Shown one piece after another: positions 1-12,400 of a stretch of 64,000 bases of DNA. Within the stretch, counting starts at the first letter, position 1, and each line of letters opens with the position of its first letter. This DNA comes from Meconema thalassinum (lineage: Eukaryota > Arthropoda > Insecta > Orthoptera > Tettigoniidae), in the NCBI GenBank assembly GCA_946902985.2, contig OX336388.2:134055846-134119845 (forward strand). Reading direction: 5' to 3'. The notes beneath the pieces are model-generated. The model saw only the letters and a program-made list of their open reading frames with translations, was not told where the DNA came from and searched no databases. The position numbers and the translations under genes were made by a program.

Positions 1-318
1 TTCTTCGCTAGTTAGTTCAGTATCGTAGATGCAAATTACATCATCTACGTATCTTTTCCATATTACTATTCCCTTTGTTGAAGTCTTTTCTAAGAACGCA
101 TTTTCTAGTGCATTGATGAAGATGTCAGCGATTAACCCACTTAGTGGCGATCCCATTGCTAGGCCTTCTCTCTGTGTGTATATTATATTGTCGAATTGAA
201 ACACGTTTTGGGTGAGAACGACCCTCAGTAATCTCACAATCTCTTCAATTTCTTTTGCCGAATTGTTGGATTTTAAGTTGTTTTCGATAGTGTTGATTGC
301 TTCAGTAATGAGAAAAAA
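1..318 (-). pseudogene. Penelope-like element reverse transcriptase fragment
   Basis: The minus strand is open across this stretch and runs off the window edge. Its translation contains the reverse-transcriptase signatures EGLAMGSPLSG and, further on, KRYVDDVICIYD, where VDD is the catalytic aspartate pair. This arrangement is typical of Penelope-like retroelements, which prime reverse transcription at DNA ends. Only the palm region is present; the N-terminal part and the rest of the domain are not in the window. It abuts, in the opposite orientation, the GIY-YIG endonuclease piece of the same kind of element, so the copy is rearranged. I infer a dead fragment. Confidence 0.8.
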
Positions 319-828
319 TTTGCGCGTTTCAACTATGTGAATGCGAATACATATAAAATCACTAACCTATTCAAAAAGCAAGGCATAAAGATAGCTTTCA
401 CAACGAAAAACACAACCGCTAGGCACCTCCTAAATAGTAATCTAAATAAACGTGACCCGTATTCAAGGTCAGGGGTATATTCTATAACGTGCCAAGACAC
501 CGATTGTCAAGCTAATTACATCGGGCAGAGTGGAAGGCGAGTAGACACACGTTATAATGAACATAGAAATGCGATAAGATACGGAACACATTCAGCCGTG
601 TGCGAACATATGTGTGACGCAGGGCATAGCTTTACCAACATAGAGTCGGACCTTAAAATAATCCATCACGAATCGAAAGGCAGAGCTCTTGACATAAAGG
701 AAGCAATCGAGATACACCTAGCCAAACGAAACAATCCCAACAATCTAAATGAACACACGTTCATGGAGAGCTCACCCCTCTTCACGCTACTAAAAAACAC
801 ACCCTGTCGGAAACAAAACTCAATTTAG
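310..828 (+). pseudogene. Penelope-like element GIY-YIG endonuclease domain
   Basis: The frame is open from about 310 to the stop at 828. It reads GVYSITC, then NYIGQSGRRVDTR, then NEHRNAIR, which is the GVY...YIG...R core of the GIY-YIG nuclease found at the C-terminus of Penelope-like element proteins. A downstream ICP-type region with CEHMCDAGHSF matches the usual His/Cys-containing part. In such elements the nuclease nicks the target DNA for insertion. No convincing start codon exists: the frame simply continues the C-terminal linker (EKKFARFNYV) from a missing RT domain. The RT piece next to it points the other way, so the copy is 5'-broken. Confidence 0.85.
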
Positions 829-1487
829 CGACACAGCCAAGCTAGATAAAAAAGGGGGGAAATTAGGGGGTTTTTAATAGGTAAATGTTATCTGGATCAG
901 GTGTACGATGTACTTTTTCTTCTGCAATAAACCAAGGCCCATATTAGAGGCAGTATTAAAGGTGCCGGGACGTCCTCATAAGACCGTCAACGCTTAGTTC
1001 GAATGGGTTATGCTCCACGCGTGGCGAGGACTAATCCACGGTCTTTAATAGTTGTAGATCCACCTCATTCAATAACATACATCTTATCTAGGTTGGCAAC
1101 ACCTCACATAAACACATCGCGATCACTCCCCACAGCACGTAGGGACAGGGGGGGAAGGCAGGGAAAAACCAGTCGTTAAGATAACCACCGCAGTCGGCCG
1201 CACAGCGAGTTCAAGTGAGCACGGAAACTGCGAATAGCTGTAGTACGGAAGACAATCAGATAAGTAGTTAGCCTAAAATTGTATAGTTTAACCATAGTTT
1301 ACAACCATATAATCTCTCTAAAGTACAATCTCCGGATAGCCATCACCATTTAGCATTTCACCTAACATATATACTGCATTTAGCATACACTGACAGTTGC
1401 AGTACCAATACTGCAACTAAATAATTGTACATATTGTAAATATTTTCACCTGTATTTCAAACATAGATTTTATAGCCTAAGTGTATT
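829..1487 (+). other. Probable 3' untranslated region of the Penelope-like element
   Basis: There is no open reading frame of note. The stretch lies between the endonuclease stop codon and the hammerhead-like core on the same strand, so it is most simply the non-coding 3' part of the element. This is inferred from position only. Confidence 0.4.
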
Positions 1488-1528
1488 GGATCTGATGATG
1501 ATCGCTTGACGATCGAAACTGGTCATCC
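1488..1528 (+). ncRNA. Hammerhead-ribozyme-like core (type I, minimal stem III)
   Basis: The order of motifs is GGAT (1488-1491), CTGATGA (1492-1498), one extra T, stem GATCG (1500-1504), loop, CGATC (1510-1514), GAAAC (1515-1519), a two-base loop, GTC (1522-1524) and ATCC (1525-1528). GGAT pairs with ATCC as stem I, GATCG with CGATC as stem II, and AC/GT makes the tiny stem III reported for hammerheads in Penelope-like elements. Cleavage would be after C1524. The single T between the core A and stem II is a departure from the consensus and could weaken or abolish activity. The position, downstream of the GIY-YIG domain on the same strand, fits the known location in these elements. Confidence 0.65.
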
Positions 1529-1659
1529 TAGTGTTTTATTAATCTCATGTAATTTATTTCAGGATTAGGGCATAACCCATCTCTTTTGGGTACATTCGTG
1601 TTGACCGACTGAAAAGCACTAAACTCTTGTTTACTAAGGCAACACTGAAAATATGGCTT

Positions 1660-3303
1660 CAAACACCACAATGAAGTTAGAAACATGACCGTTTTGGGAT
1701 ATGTTCATTGTATGTCAAAACAGTCTATTAAGGGAGGATTTTCGGATATTCAGGCTCTAAAGGGGTCTTAAGGGGGTTAAACCTGCATTTTATTGAATAA
1801 CAATATCTCAAGAGTGGTTTCATTTGTGGATGTGATACTCGGCATATAAACTAATCATTAAAAATAAGCAGACAGGTGTCTAAGGGTTTTTCGATATGGT
1901 GTATTATTATGAGGTGCAAGGGGTGAAAAGTGGGTGTAAGGATTCCTAATGGAGCGTGAAGGCCTATCTCTTAAACGACATAGGTGAGAAATTTGAAACT
2001 CAGAGAAAGAAAATCAGCTAAATAAATAAGTAAATTGGTGTTCGACCGTTTTTTTTTTTTCATAAATTAATTTAAGGGGCCAATGGGGTGGGGTGAAATT
2101 CTGGGGGAAAAAAGGAGAGAAATTGTCCTAACTGACTGACTGACTCACTCACTCATCAAACTCAGGGGAAAAAGACAGCTTAAAAAATAAGTTAATAGGT
2201 GTTCAAGAGTTTTTTCATCAATCCAATTTAAGGGGCCCATGGGGAAGGGTGAAATTCTGGTAAAAATAATTGAAAGAAAATGTCCTGTCTGACTCACTCA
2301 CTCATCACGCCCAGCGAAAACTATTAATGTTGGAAACATGAAATTTTGGGAATATGTTCGTTGTATGTCGAAAACGTCAACTAAGGAATGATTTTTGTTT
2401 ATTCGGGATTTAAAGAGGTGTTAAGGGGGGTAAAGGTGCATTTCATTGAATAACAATATCACATGATTTGTTTCTTTGGGGATGTGATATTCGGTATAGA
2501 AACTAATCATTAAAAATAATCAGACATATGTCTAAGGGTTTGTCGATGTGATGTATATTATGAGGTGAAAGGGGTGAAAATTGGGGCTTGAGGGATTCTT
2601 AACGGAGCGTGTATCTCTGAAACGACATAGGCGAGAAGTTTGAAATTCGGCGGGAAAAACAGCTTAAAATACAAGTAAATAGGTGTTCGACCGTATTTTC
2701 ATAAATCCAATTTCAGGAGCCCTTGGAGAGGGGAGAAATTCTGGGGGGGAAAAACAGGAAAGAAAGTGTCCTAAATGATTGACTCACTTAGTCACTCATC
2801 AAACTCAGGGGGAAAACAGCTTTAAATAAGTAAATAGGCGTTCGACCGTTTGTTTCATAAATCCAATTTAAGGGGTTCATGGGGAGGGGTGAAATTATCA
2901 AAAATAAATGAAAAAATGTCCTGACTGACTCACTCACTCATCATCGCCCAGCCAAAATTATTAAAATTAGAAACATGAAATGTTGGGGATATGTTCATTG
3001 TATGTCGAAAACGTCCACTAAGGAAAGAGTTTTGGATATTCAGGTTCTAAAGAGGAGTTAAGGGGGTAAACGTGCATTTCATTTAATAACAATATCTGAC
3101 GAGTGGTTTCATTTGGGGATGTGATACTTGGCATATATACTAATCATTAAAAATAAGCTGACACCTGTCTAATGGTTTTTCCATGTAGTGTATGTTATGA
3201 GGTTAAAGGAATGAAAAGTGGGGGTTGAAAGATTCCTACCGGAGCGTGTATCTCTTAAAAGACATAGGCGAGGAGTTTGAAACTCGGAGGAAATCAATCA
3301 GCT

Positions 3304-3334
<31 letters not shown>

Positions 3335-3605
3335 AAAATAAATAGGTGTTCGACCGTTTTCTCATAAATGCAATTTAAGGGGCCTATGGGGAGGGGTGAA
3401 ATTTTGGAAGAAAAACGTCCACTAAGGAATGATTTTTGGATGTTCACTCTCATCGACCAACCAAAACTATTAAAGTTAGAAGAATTACATTTTGGGGATA
3501 TGTTCGTTGTGTGTCGAAAACGTCTACTAAGCAGGGATTTTTGGATATTCAGGTTCTAAAGGGGTGTTAACGGGGTTAAAACTGCATTTCATTATATAAC
3601 AATAT
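1660..3605. repeat. Diverged tandem repeat, unit about 0.5-0.66 kb
   Basis: A phrase beginning near GGATATGTTC and running through a TGTCGAAAACGTC block recurs near 1693, 2350, 2980 and 3498, with similar flanking text each time (a TTAAGGGGG block, a GAGCGTG block, a GTGTTCGACCGT block, a GACTCACTCACTCATC block). Spacing is roughly 657, 626 and 517 bp, the last unit being shortened. An (AAAT)n run lies near 3307-3343. Units differ at many positions, so the array is old. No coding potential. Confidence 0.75.
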
Positions 3606-3614
3606 GACACTCAT

Positions 3615-3918
3615 TCGTTCATTCATTCATTTATTTGCAATGGAGGGTGTGGCCCCCGGAGGCAAATTGGATATACATAACAAATAAATAATTACACATA
3701 ACAATTCAATAACAATTATACAACAATTAAACTGGAGTATTTACACAAATAGTCAGTCTTTTCTTAAACACACCTACATGTTTGGGAAAAGGCTCTAACA
3801 CTGCGGCAGGTAGAGAGTTCCAGTTATCAATGGCACGGTTTACAAAAGAATATTTACCATAATTTGTTCGCTGTGGTCGGCCCTTAACTTTGAAAGGATG
3901 ATCGCTCCTACCCATTTA
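3615..3918 (-). pseudogene. LINE 3' fragment (CR1/L2-like C-terminus)
   Basis: A minus-strand frame ending at 3727 reads KYSFVNRAIDNWNSLPAAV, the characteristic extreme C-terminus of CR1/L2-type and related LINE reverse transcriptases (the WNSLP signature). Beyond the stop comes a short AT-rich 3' tail and an (AATG)-like run on the minus strand (3608-3633). Only the last 60 or so codons remain, as expected of a 5'-truncated insertion. Confidence 0.65.
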
Positions 3919-3929
3919 AGTAATGTAAG

Positions 3930-4430
3930 TAATGACGCGAGCGAAGCAAGGCTAAAAATTAGATGGTGTGTGTCTGTGTGTTACTCAATCACGCAAGTAC
4001 CACTGGTCCGATATACGTGAATTTTACATGGAAGTAGCTGATTTACCTGGTTAACATATAGGTTACTTTTGATTACAATACTTTGCACTATTTAAAGATG
4101 GCGACCATTTTAGTGACGTCACTACACCCTTTGGTTTCAAACTCATATTTCCATTTGAAATAAAAAGAGAACGCTAAGAAATAGCATACTTTTGATGGCA
4201 TATCCGAGGTTTAAAATTACATTTTCTATCCGAAAGGTATCTCCAACGGTTAGCGAGTAAAATCTAAATTTGTGCTATAAAACACGGTCAACGCCGAGCG
4301 TTGTAGTTGGACAAAATGTTTCATCCTTAATCTCCCTCTGCGCAGCACCTCGCCTATCCCCTATTTTAACTGTCACCTTCACATTTTAATTTATTTATGA
4401 CGCGTAGCGAAGCACGGGTACTTCAGCTAG
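3930..4430 (+). mobile_element. Non-autonomous Helitron-like repeat, copy 1
   Basis: The right end is GCGTAGCGAAGCACGGGT followed by ACTTCAGCTAG, i.e. a terminus ending CTAG and followed by T, which is the canonical Helitron 3' end. The body is non-coding and is repeated directly downstream. The 5' end is not sharply defined. Confidence 0.6.
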
Positions 4431-5002
4431 TATATAATAAAAATGAGATGGTGTGTGTGTGTCTGTCTGTGTGTTACTCAATAACGCAAGAATCACTGGT
4501 CCGATTTAAATGAAATTTTGCATGGATGTAGCTGATTTACCATGTTTACATATAGGATACTTTTAATTTCGATATTTTTCACTATTAAAATATGGCGACC
4601 ATTTTAGTGACGTCACTACACCATTTGGTTTCAAAATTTCATATTTCCATATCAAATAAAAAGAGAACGCTAAGAAATAGCAAACTTTTGATGGCACATT
4701 CGAACTTCAAAATTTAATTTCCTATCCGAAGGGTCCTTATCACTTTTCGTGTATCTCCAACGGTTAGCGAGTAAAACCCACATATGTGACGTCACTACAC
4801 CCTTTGGTTTCAAAATTTCATATTTCAATTTCAAATAAAAAGAGAACGCTAAGAAATAGCAAACTTTTGATGCATACACGAGATTTAGAATTTAATTTTC
4901 TATCCAAAAGGTCCTTATCACTTTTCGTGTATCTCCAACGGTTAGCGAGTAAAACCTAAATTTGTGCAATAAAACATGGTCAACACCGAGCGGTGCAGTA
5001 TA
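4431..5002 (+). mobile_element. Non-autonomous Helitron-like repeat, copy 2, truncated
   Basis: It repeats the body of the preceding copy (GAGATGGTGTGTG, then ACTGGTCCGAT, then ATGGCGACCATTTTAGTGACG). It includes an internal partial duplication of about 200 bp (around 4600-4700 and 4790-4870). It lacks the CTAG end and stops where the next element's TCTCTACATAAG begins, so it was probably interrupted by that insertion. Confidence 0.55.
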
Positions 5003-7125
5003 TCTCTACATAAGTAAAAATTAAAGTTTGTATGTTTTCTTCGCAATTTGTACGGAAATTTGAGTTATTTACGCGTTTCAGACTGTTTTATTATGGATGC
5101 GCGCGAAAATAATTTTTTGGTCTGTCTGTCTGTTTGTTTGTTTGTTTGTCTGTGGACAACTTTGTTCCCTTATAACTCAAGAACGGCTGGGTGTATCAAC
5201 GTAAAATTTGGTACAGATATCCATCAGAGGCACGACACTAATCATTGATGTAACCCTTCTCCGTACCTCTCATAAAAGAGGGCCTACCCCCTTAAAATCC
5301 ATGCTGAAATAGGAGTAGAAGGACGAGACAAAGATCATTTTCAGCCCCACAATGTGAGAGACGAAACTCGGGGACCCTATCCACATTTTAAGGCCCTAAA
5401 ACCAACCGTTTTTGAGATATTCCCAGAAAACTAATTTCATTTAATAAACTAATGAACGAATACAAGCTGGTAACCATGGCAACAGATTCTCAGAGGTCCA
5501 TCTATTGCCGTACGACGCAATGCAATTCCATTAATTACATTGGTGTGAAAGTTTGCAAACGGCTAGAAGGTTATCACGGAACAAAATTAAGCTGTAAAAT
5601 TCATCAATACGTATAAAGCGCTTAAGGGGGTCAAGGGGTACACTACAAATTTTTCACGCGATTTACGCCTGCGGGTGTGGTACGGCAGGTCTATTATATT
5701 CCTATCCCTATATTATATTATTATTAGTAGTATAATATTATGGCGTACAACGAGGAGACAAAGCCCCTCGGTGCCAGAAACAAAACTTTGGGGCCTCGAA
5801 AACTACATTATAAGGCTCTAAAACCAACAGTATCTGAAATATTCCCAGAAAACTAATTTAATTTAATTTAACAAACTAATGAAGGAATGGAAATCGGTAA
5901 CCATGACAACATTATCTCAAGGGGTGGCATCCAACTTTCCATCTATTTCTGTAAGAAGCAATGTCACTCCATGTATACCTTGCCACGGTGGGTGAGTGGA
6001 TAGCGTGTCGGTCTACTAACCCCAAGATTGCAGGTTCACTCCTGGCCGTGGTAAGTGATTTTTGAAAGGCGGCAAAAATACGACTCGCATGTCATACGAT
6101 GTTGGCATGTCAAAGAACCCATTTGAAATCAGTAGGCCGTGTTCATAATGGCAAAATTGATCTCAGGAGTTTCCGCCAACACAAAATTCCTCATTTCTCT
6201 ACTAGAAAGCGCTATAGTGTTCAAGGAGCTTAGATATCTACCCACCTTGACTTTCATAGTGATTCAAGGAACAACGAAATTTCGACATGCAAGTTACCCT
6301 CTGGGTGTCAAATTACGAAGCTTGCACCCGGCTTCCAAGGCCATACGATATTATTATTAGGCTACTCCATTTCATGCACCACAAGCCTTTATAATAAATT
6401 TATGAAAGAGGTCTTCCTGTGTATGGGGACCTAACACAACGTAGAGGGTCAGTTTTTATGTGACGTGTATTGCGTTTCGTCTACAAGGCTTTCAAATCTA
6501 TTTCACGTCAGGAAGTACACGTTAGGTGAATTTAGTTTGAGAGCACATTTTAACTAAACTTTTTTTTTGTCGGCATACGGGTTCATTGTAAGGATGATTT
6601 TGTTTGATACTGTATGGTAGATATACCCATATTTGGATATCTGGGTGATTTGTTGTAGACAATAGAATTGTCTGTCTGTCTTTCTGTGTATCTTTATGTA
6701 CGCCTATAAATCGTGTTCGGATGCTTGGTGCATCGTAGAAGTAGGTATGGTAAACATGAGTCAATACACTCATCATTTATAAAACTCCTCACCGTACTTT
6801 TCATACAGTAGAATAGGATATAGGAAAAACTTCTCAAAATACATGCTAAAATAGGCGAAATATAAAAATTATCCGAGAAGGACGATCAAAGCATATGTTG
6901 CGCTTCTCATTGTGAGACACAAAATTCGCGAGTCTATAAGGGGTCTCCGAAAATCACATTTTAAGGCCCTTAAATTAACAGTGTGTGTGATATTCCCGGA
7001 AAACTAACTTCGTTCTGATAAACTTATGAACTAATGACAAACCGCTAACCATTGCGACAGTAGCTCAATTGATAATGTCTGGTGTTAATATATAACACAG
7101 TTAGAAGAACGGGTACTTCTGCTAG
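5003..7125 (+). mobile_element. Candidate non-autonomous Helitron, about 2.1 kb
   Basis: It starts A|TCTCTACATAAG and ends ACGGGTACTTCTGCTAG|T, matching the Helitron 5'-TC and CTAG-3' rule with insertion between A and T. The 5' 450 bp are closely matched by an inverted copy at 13191-13649. The interior is non-coding, with a TCTG/TTTG-rich stretch near 5120-5150 and a SINE-like block near 5975-6135. The internal text repeats in part (near 5400-5460 and 5820-5880), so it could be two joined copies. Confidence 0.5.
5975..6135 (+). repeat. tRNA-derived SINE-like block
   Basis: GGTGAGTGGATAGCGTGTC resembles an RNA polymerase III A box region, and 45 bases later GCAGGTTCACTCCTGG resembles a B box. 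The spacing is tRNA-like but no full cloverleaf forms, so this is read as a SINE head rather than a tRNA gene. Confidence 0.5.
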
Positions 7126-7838
7126 TCTTATATATTAAAATAGTTTTCAAAAAATTTCACCCTTTACTAAACCTGAAATATCTCGGGAAGTATTTGCGCT
7201 ACGAAGACGTTTGTTGTCTTAAAATGTAATGCCCGTCAAGCACCGTCGATTGATACCCACCTTACTTGATTATATCATTCGAGTATTAAAATAATAGCGA
7301 ATATTACTTCCTTCAAGGTCTCACGAAAATGGAATATCGAATGACTTGACGGACCTATTGTTGCTAGGCGACAACGACTAACACCGTATCATGATATTCA
7401 CCGCCGCCCCAATAATAAATCTAACTTGATATTAACAGAGAGTTCCCTAATTACGTCATGATATCGTTAACTTCTACCTGCTCCACTCGGGCGCTAATGT
7501 CGCATGTATCCATACAATAAGTAGAAGGGGATTCTGTGCACATAATTGTATTAAAACTTCTCAAAGAATGGATTACTTTGAGACTGAAACGCTCATGCTC
7601 AATCAGCAGTCATTTTGCTAATGACACTGTCATGTCAACATCTGTTTGAATGACAACAATTATTGTATACGAAATACAACTAATTTCACGAAGATGCCGC
7701 TACAGTCGAATGTTGGAACCGCCATTTTGTATTGTGTATCCGATCTTTCTGTTATATAGTCTTTGGTCTCACCAGCTAAAAACTCTCTTCTTTTCGTTTC
7801 ATCATTCGTCCTTATAGGTTGTGTGCTCAATCAATACA

Positions 7839-10800
7839 ATGAATCATATTATGATGAATGAGAGGCGACACTCAATTACAAATGTTATAAAGATTAAAGG
7901 TGACGGTAATTGTCTGTTCAGGTCATTGGCATATTGTGAGTACAACAATCAGAGTTTATTTACTCAGGTTAGAAAGCGAATTGTAAAACATGTTACAGAC
8001 AAGTGGAATAATTATTCTTCCTTTATTGTTGGCAACAGCGATATGTACGAAACTGCTATCAATACGAGCGATGATTACAAAATGTATAATGTCTATGAAT
8101 GGTGTTCATGGAGGTCATGTTGAGTTAGTTGTCGCTGCTCAAGTTTGCAAAATGGATATTTATCCGTGGTTTACTACTGTCGTATGGAAGGTGACCGGTT
8201 AAAATATATACGTCATCAACAAACGAAGTTACGAGTTGATACATATGCCGGTTTAGCAGACGACTTGCATGTTCGAGCAGAAAATGAAAATCTCAGAGTC
8301 GGTCGTATTGTAGTTTTGCCATCTTCTTTTACAGGTAGCCCAAGGAAAATATTGCAAAATTATCAGGATACGATGGCGATAGTGAGGACGTTTGGAAAGC
8401 CAGATTTATTCATTACGTTCACCTATAATGCGGCCTGGCCAGAAAACCTTAACAGCATTTATCTCTGGGAAACGGCTAATAATAGACCTGATATTGAAGT
8501 GCGAATTTTCCATTGCAAAGTAAAGGAATTGCTACGATTGATTAATGTTAAGGAAATTTTCGGTAAAAGCATATCTATATACAGTGGAATTTCAAAAACG
8601 GGGTCTCCCGCACATCCATTTACTCTTAACATTAACGGAAGATTGTAAGTTTCGAGAAATTTCTGACATTGACAGAGTGGTGTCAGCCGAAATACCAGAT
8701 CTCGAGGATGAAGCGCTATACGAGTTGGTAAGGCGTCATATGGTACATGGTCCTCGCGGATCTCTGAATCCTGCTTCAGTCTGTATGAAAGATGGCATAT
8801 GTAAGAAAGATTTTCCTGAACAGTTTCAGGAAGAGACCAAATATAATGCCAATGGTTATCCTTCGTATTGGAGAAGAAATAATGGACGGATTATTATAAA
8901 AACAATTCGAGGCATTGACATTGAAGTCGATAGTCGATTCATTGTTCCCTACAATCCATTTCTTTTACTTTACGTGCAAGCTCATATTAACGTTGAAATA
9001 TGCTCAAGTGTTCGGAGTGTTAAATACATCCACAAATATCTTATATATTAAATTTCCCAAGTATGTGTATAAAGGTCATGAATGCTGCATTGTTAAAATA
9101 TGTCCTGAAGGCGAAACGGTGAACTACGATTAAATTACTTCTTTCCTAAATGATATGTTGGTCCAAGAGAAGCCGCATTCAGGATATTTTCATTTGACAT
9201 GCATGAACAGTCACATTCCATCGTGCGATTACCAGTTCACATGCCAAACTTGCAAAATATCTATTTTAAAAATGATAACGCTCCTGATATTTTACTTCAA
9301 GCGCAGTTGCGCAACACGGAATTAAAAGCGTGGTCCAAGTTAAATCAAGATTCGCAAGCCAGAAGTCCGTATATATATCCTGGAACACCAGTACATTATG
9401 TCTGGAGTAAGAGCAACAGCCAGTGGCAAAAAAGAAAGAATGTTTCAAAAACTATAGGCAGAATGTATAATGTTTCGCCTACAGAAGCAGAAAGGTATTA
9501 TTTACGCCTGTTATTGCTTCACGTCATAGGTGCTACCAGCTTCCAGGATCTACGAACATACAAAGCAGTTGTCTATTCTACTTTTAAAGAAACAGCTAAG
9601 GAGCGAGGTTTGCTGATTGACGATTCGGAATGGCAGCGTTGTTTGGCAGAAGCGTCACAATTTCAGACGCCTTCTCAGTTACGACAACTGTTTTCTTACA
9701 TATGTACCTTTCAGACCCCTTCAAATGTAAGATAGTTAAGGGACATTTTCAAGAATTCATTATCAGAAGATTATCTGCAGTTTCACTAACCTAACATTGC
9801 ATATCAGTTCACTCTTATACATATTTCTAATACATTAAAGCTCCATGGTCTTCCCATTACTTCTCTCGAATTGCCAGCTATTATTGATAATTTCCCTCAG
9901 ACAAATTTACCAATGAATTATCCAAAACTTAATGAGGCTCAATTAAGTCGGATGATAAACCAAGCAAATGGAAACCGAACGGCTATAATTACAGAAATTT
10001 TGGGGTTAGAACAAAACAGCAATGAAAGGATGAGTAATGCATATTTCATTGACGGTCCAGGGGGCACCGGGAAAACATTTCTTTACCAATGCCTGATTCA
10101 CAGTTGCACAAATTTGGGGTTAAATGTAGTTTATGTTGCATGGAATGGTATTGCAGCAATGTTACTACCTCAGGGGTGCACTGTTTACAGCCAGTTCAAG
10201 TTACCTCTACATTTACATGATAGTTCTGTATCAAGAATAAAAGTTAACAGCAAGGAAGCTTTTTATATTCGTTCAGCAAAACTTATCATCTGGGATGAAG
10301 CCTCTATGGCTAATAAGCACGCATTGATGTGTGTAAATCGGTTGCTCAAGGACATTATGAATAACGACGTGCCTTTCACAGGAAAAATTATCATCTTAAG
10401 TGGCGATTTTAGGCAGGTATTGCCTGTTGTGCCTCACGCATCTAACCATAAAGCAGCATCAGTCCAAATGTCAGTAAGGTTCTCTCCTTTGTGGCCATTA
10501 TACAAAATTTTTTAACTCAACAAAAATATGCGAGCGGATACAGATCAACGTGACTTTGCAAACTTCTTGATACAAATTGGTAACGGTGAATACCCTCACG
10601 TCGATGGAGAAAATTCAGAAATAGTCCCACGCTGAAAAATATTTCACGCTTTTCAAAAATAGCGATTTTAGCACCTAAAAATGAACATTCTATAGAAATC
10701 AATGACAAAGTTTTAGACCTAATCCCAGGATCATCGAGAACTTACATCAGTGTGAATAATTTGATTACTGAAGATGAGAGTGAACTTCTACAATTCCCAA

Positions 10801-11105
10801 TAGAATTTTTAGACAGCATAGGCATAATTGGGTTGCCACCTCAGATTGCCACATCAGATACTTCTATGCCATTTTCCTTCAAAAGTAGGCAGTTTCCAGT
10901 ACGTTTGGCTTTTTGTATAACTATCAATAAAGCTCAAGGTCAAACACTAGATCAAGTAGGCATTTATTTACCTCAATCGGTGTTTAGCCACGGACAACTG
11001 TATGTCGCACTATCGCGAGCAAAATACTTTCATGACGTCAAAGTTCAAATAGAACCAAAAGGCAAGCGAACAGCAAATGTCGTATGGAAGGAAGTACTAT
11101 TATAA
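7839..11105 (+). pseudogene. Helitron OTU-Rep-helicase protein, multiply broken
   Basis: Domains occur in the expected order but across several frames. 7839-8200: an OTU-type cysteine protease, with KGDGNCLFRSLAY carrying the catalytic D-G-N-C, then, after a frameshift, GVHGGHVELVVAAQ. 8145-8560: Helitron-like N region (DLFITFTYNAAWPEN). 8560-9050: Rep nuclease with KRGLPHIHLLLTL (the HxH metal site) and SVKYIHKYLIY (candidate paired tyrosines). 9199-9735: linker region, with EAERYYLRLLLLHVIGATSF. 9871-10515: PIF1-like helicase with Walker A DGPGGTGKTFLY, Walker B LIIWDEASMANKH and GDFRQVLPVV. 10752-11105: helicase end with INKAQGQTLDQVGIYLP and YVALSRAK. At least five frameshifts or stops separate these pieces, so it cannot encode a working transposase. 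Confidence 0.9.
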
Positions 11106-12109
11106 TGTTGAAACGAATGTTGCGGAGGAGCACAGACCTCAGCAAACGGGGCACAGATTAAATAACAATATACAAGGACGTCCGCATCCCTAATACGATA
11201 ACTGTCCTTTGGTAATGGTAAAAAATAGTGCTATTGTCCTACTTCGGTGATTACTATCCTACATCCTGTTCTTTCATTGCCTCAGTTCTATAACTAAGAT
11301 ATACTCAATCGAATTTACAGCTTAATAAATATTAATTCCTTCTGTGTGAGTTATCCTTTCATTTCTCATCAATCGCCCTTACTTGCTATTCTATCTGTAG
11401 TGGTGGAGGCGATAGCTGTTTGTACAGAGGTGTGCAAATTATTAGATTCTATGTCAGTTTTACAAAATTGCATTTTTACTTTTCTCGGTTTAATGCAGTA
11501 AGTATGTTTACAAGGCGATGAAATTACTTCAAATGTTTAACCAAGACTCCTAATTATATTTTCATTTAAGAAACTCTAATTAAAATGATTTTTTAGAATT
11601 TCCACTAAGAGAGGAGCCTTGCAAATGCAAAATGCCACACGTTTCGTTTTTATTACTTCTCTCGACGTTACGTGTGAATTTAGAGCGGAGGGATTTGGGG
11701 TATTTTAACTGATGAACGCTATTGAACTATTCAAAGATTCATGAACTATGCATTGAAATCACCTGACTTGAATTCTAAAGTCAATGACAAATTGAAAATG
11801 TAGCCAGCTCAGAAATCCCTCGGAATCCAATAATCTGAAAGTTTCCAGACGCAATTCCTTATGGGAATAGGTGTAATTGCACGGGAGAGGAAAATACTAA
11901 GTAGGACAACAAAAGAAGTTGGTCAATAAAATGATTTTGAATAAAAGTAATTACGACTAATTAAAATTATTTATTTAATTCTATTAATTTGCTCACCTCT
12001 ATGTGTTAACCAAGAGTTACATCTCTAAATTCAAATATAAGAGACCCATTTTTTATTTTAAATGTATACCATTGTATTGTATTGTATTGTATTGTAAAAA
12101 TTCCTATTG

Positions 12110-12400
12110 TAAATGGTCGATGCAAGTTAAAAAGGACCTAACAGAAGCTCGAATCAATCAAGCTCTGGTTTGGGATAGGAACCTGTTCAGAAAGGCGGTT
12201 AAATCAACTAGTAATCTACACCCTTTGACATCTGTGATGCCTCGCCCTCACTGCAAGTGGACGGAAGAAAGGAGAGCTGAACATTCGTCAAGAATGAAGA
12301 TCTACTGGCAGACAAGAAAACAAGCTTTACAGTGATCATATGAGTGAAGAACATCGTGGTCCATTGATGGCCGAAACGACTCAAAAAAAAAATACCATTG
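12110..12400 (+). pseudogene. RTE-like LINE 3' fragment
   Basis: The frame reads KKDLTEARINQALVWDRNLFR followed by W(T/S)EERRAEHSSRMKIYW. This is the same C-terminal block seen in the LINE fragments near 25.9 and 32.0 kb, here without the upstream reverse-transcriptase part. A (TTGTA)n run precedes it at about 12069-12095 and an A-run follows at about 12383. It is a 5'-truncated remnant inside the Helitron. Confidence 0.55.
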
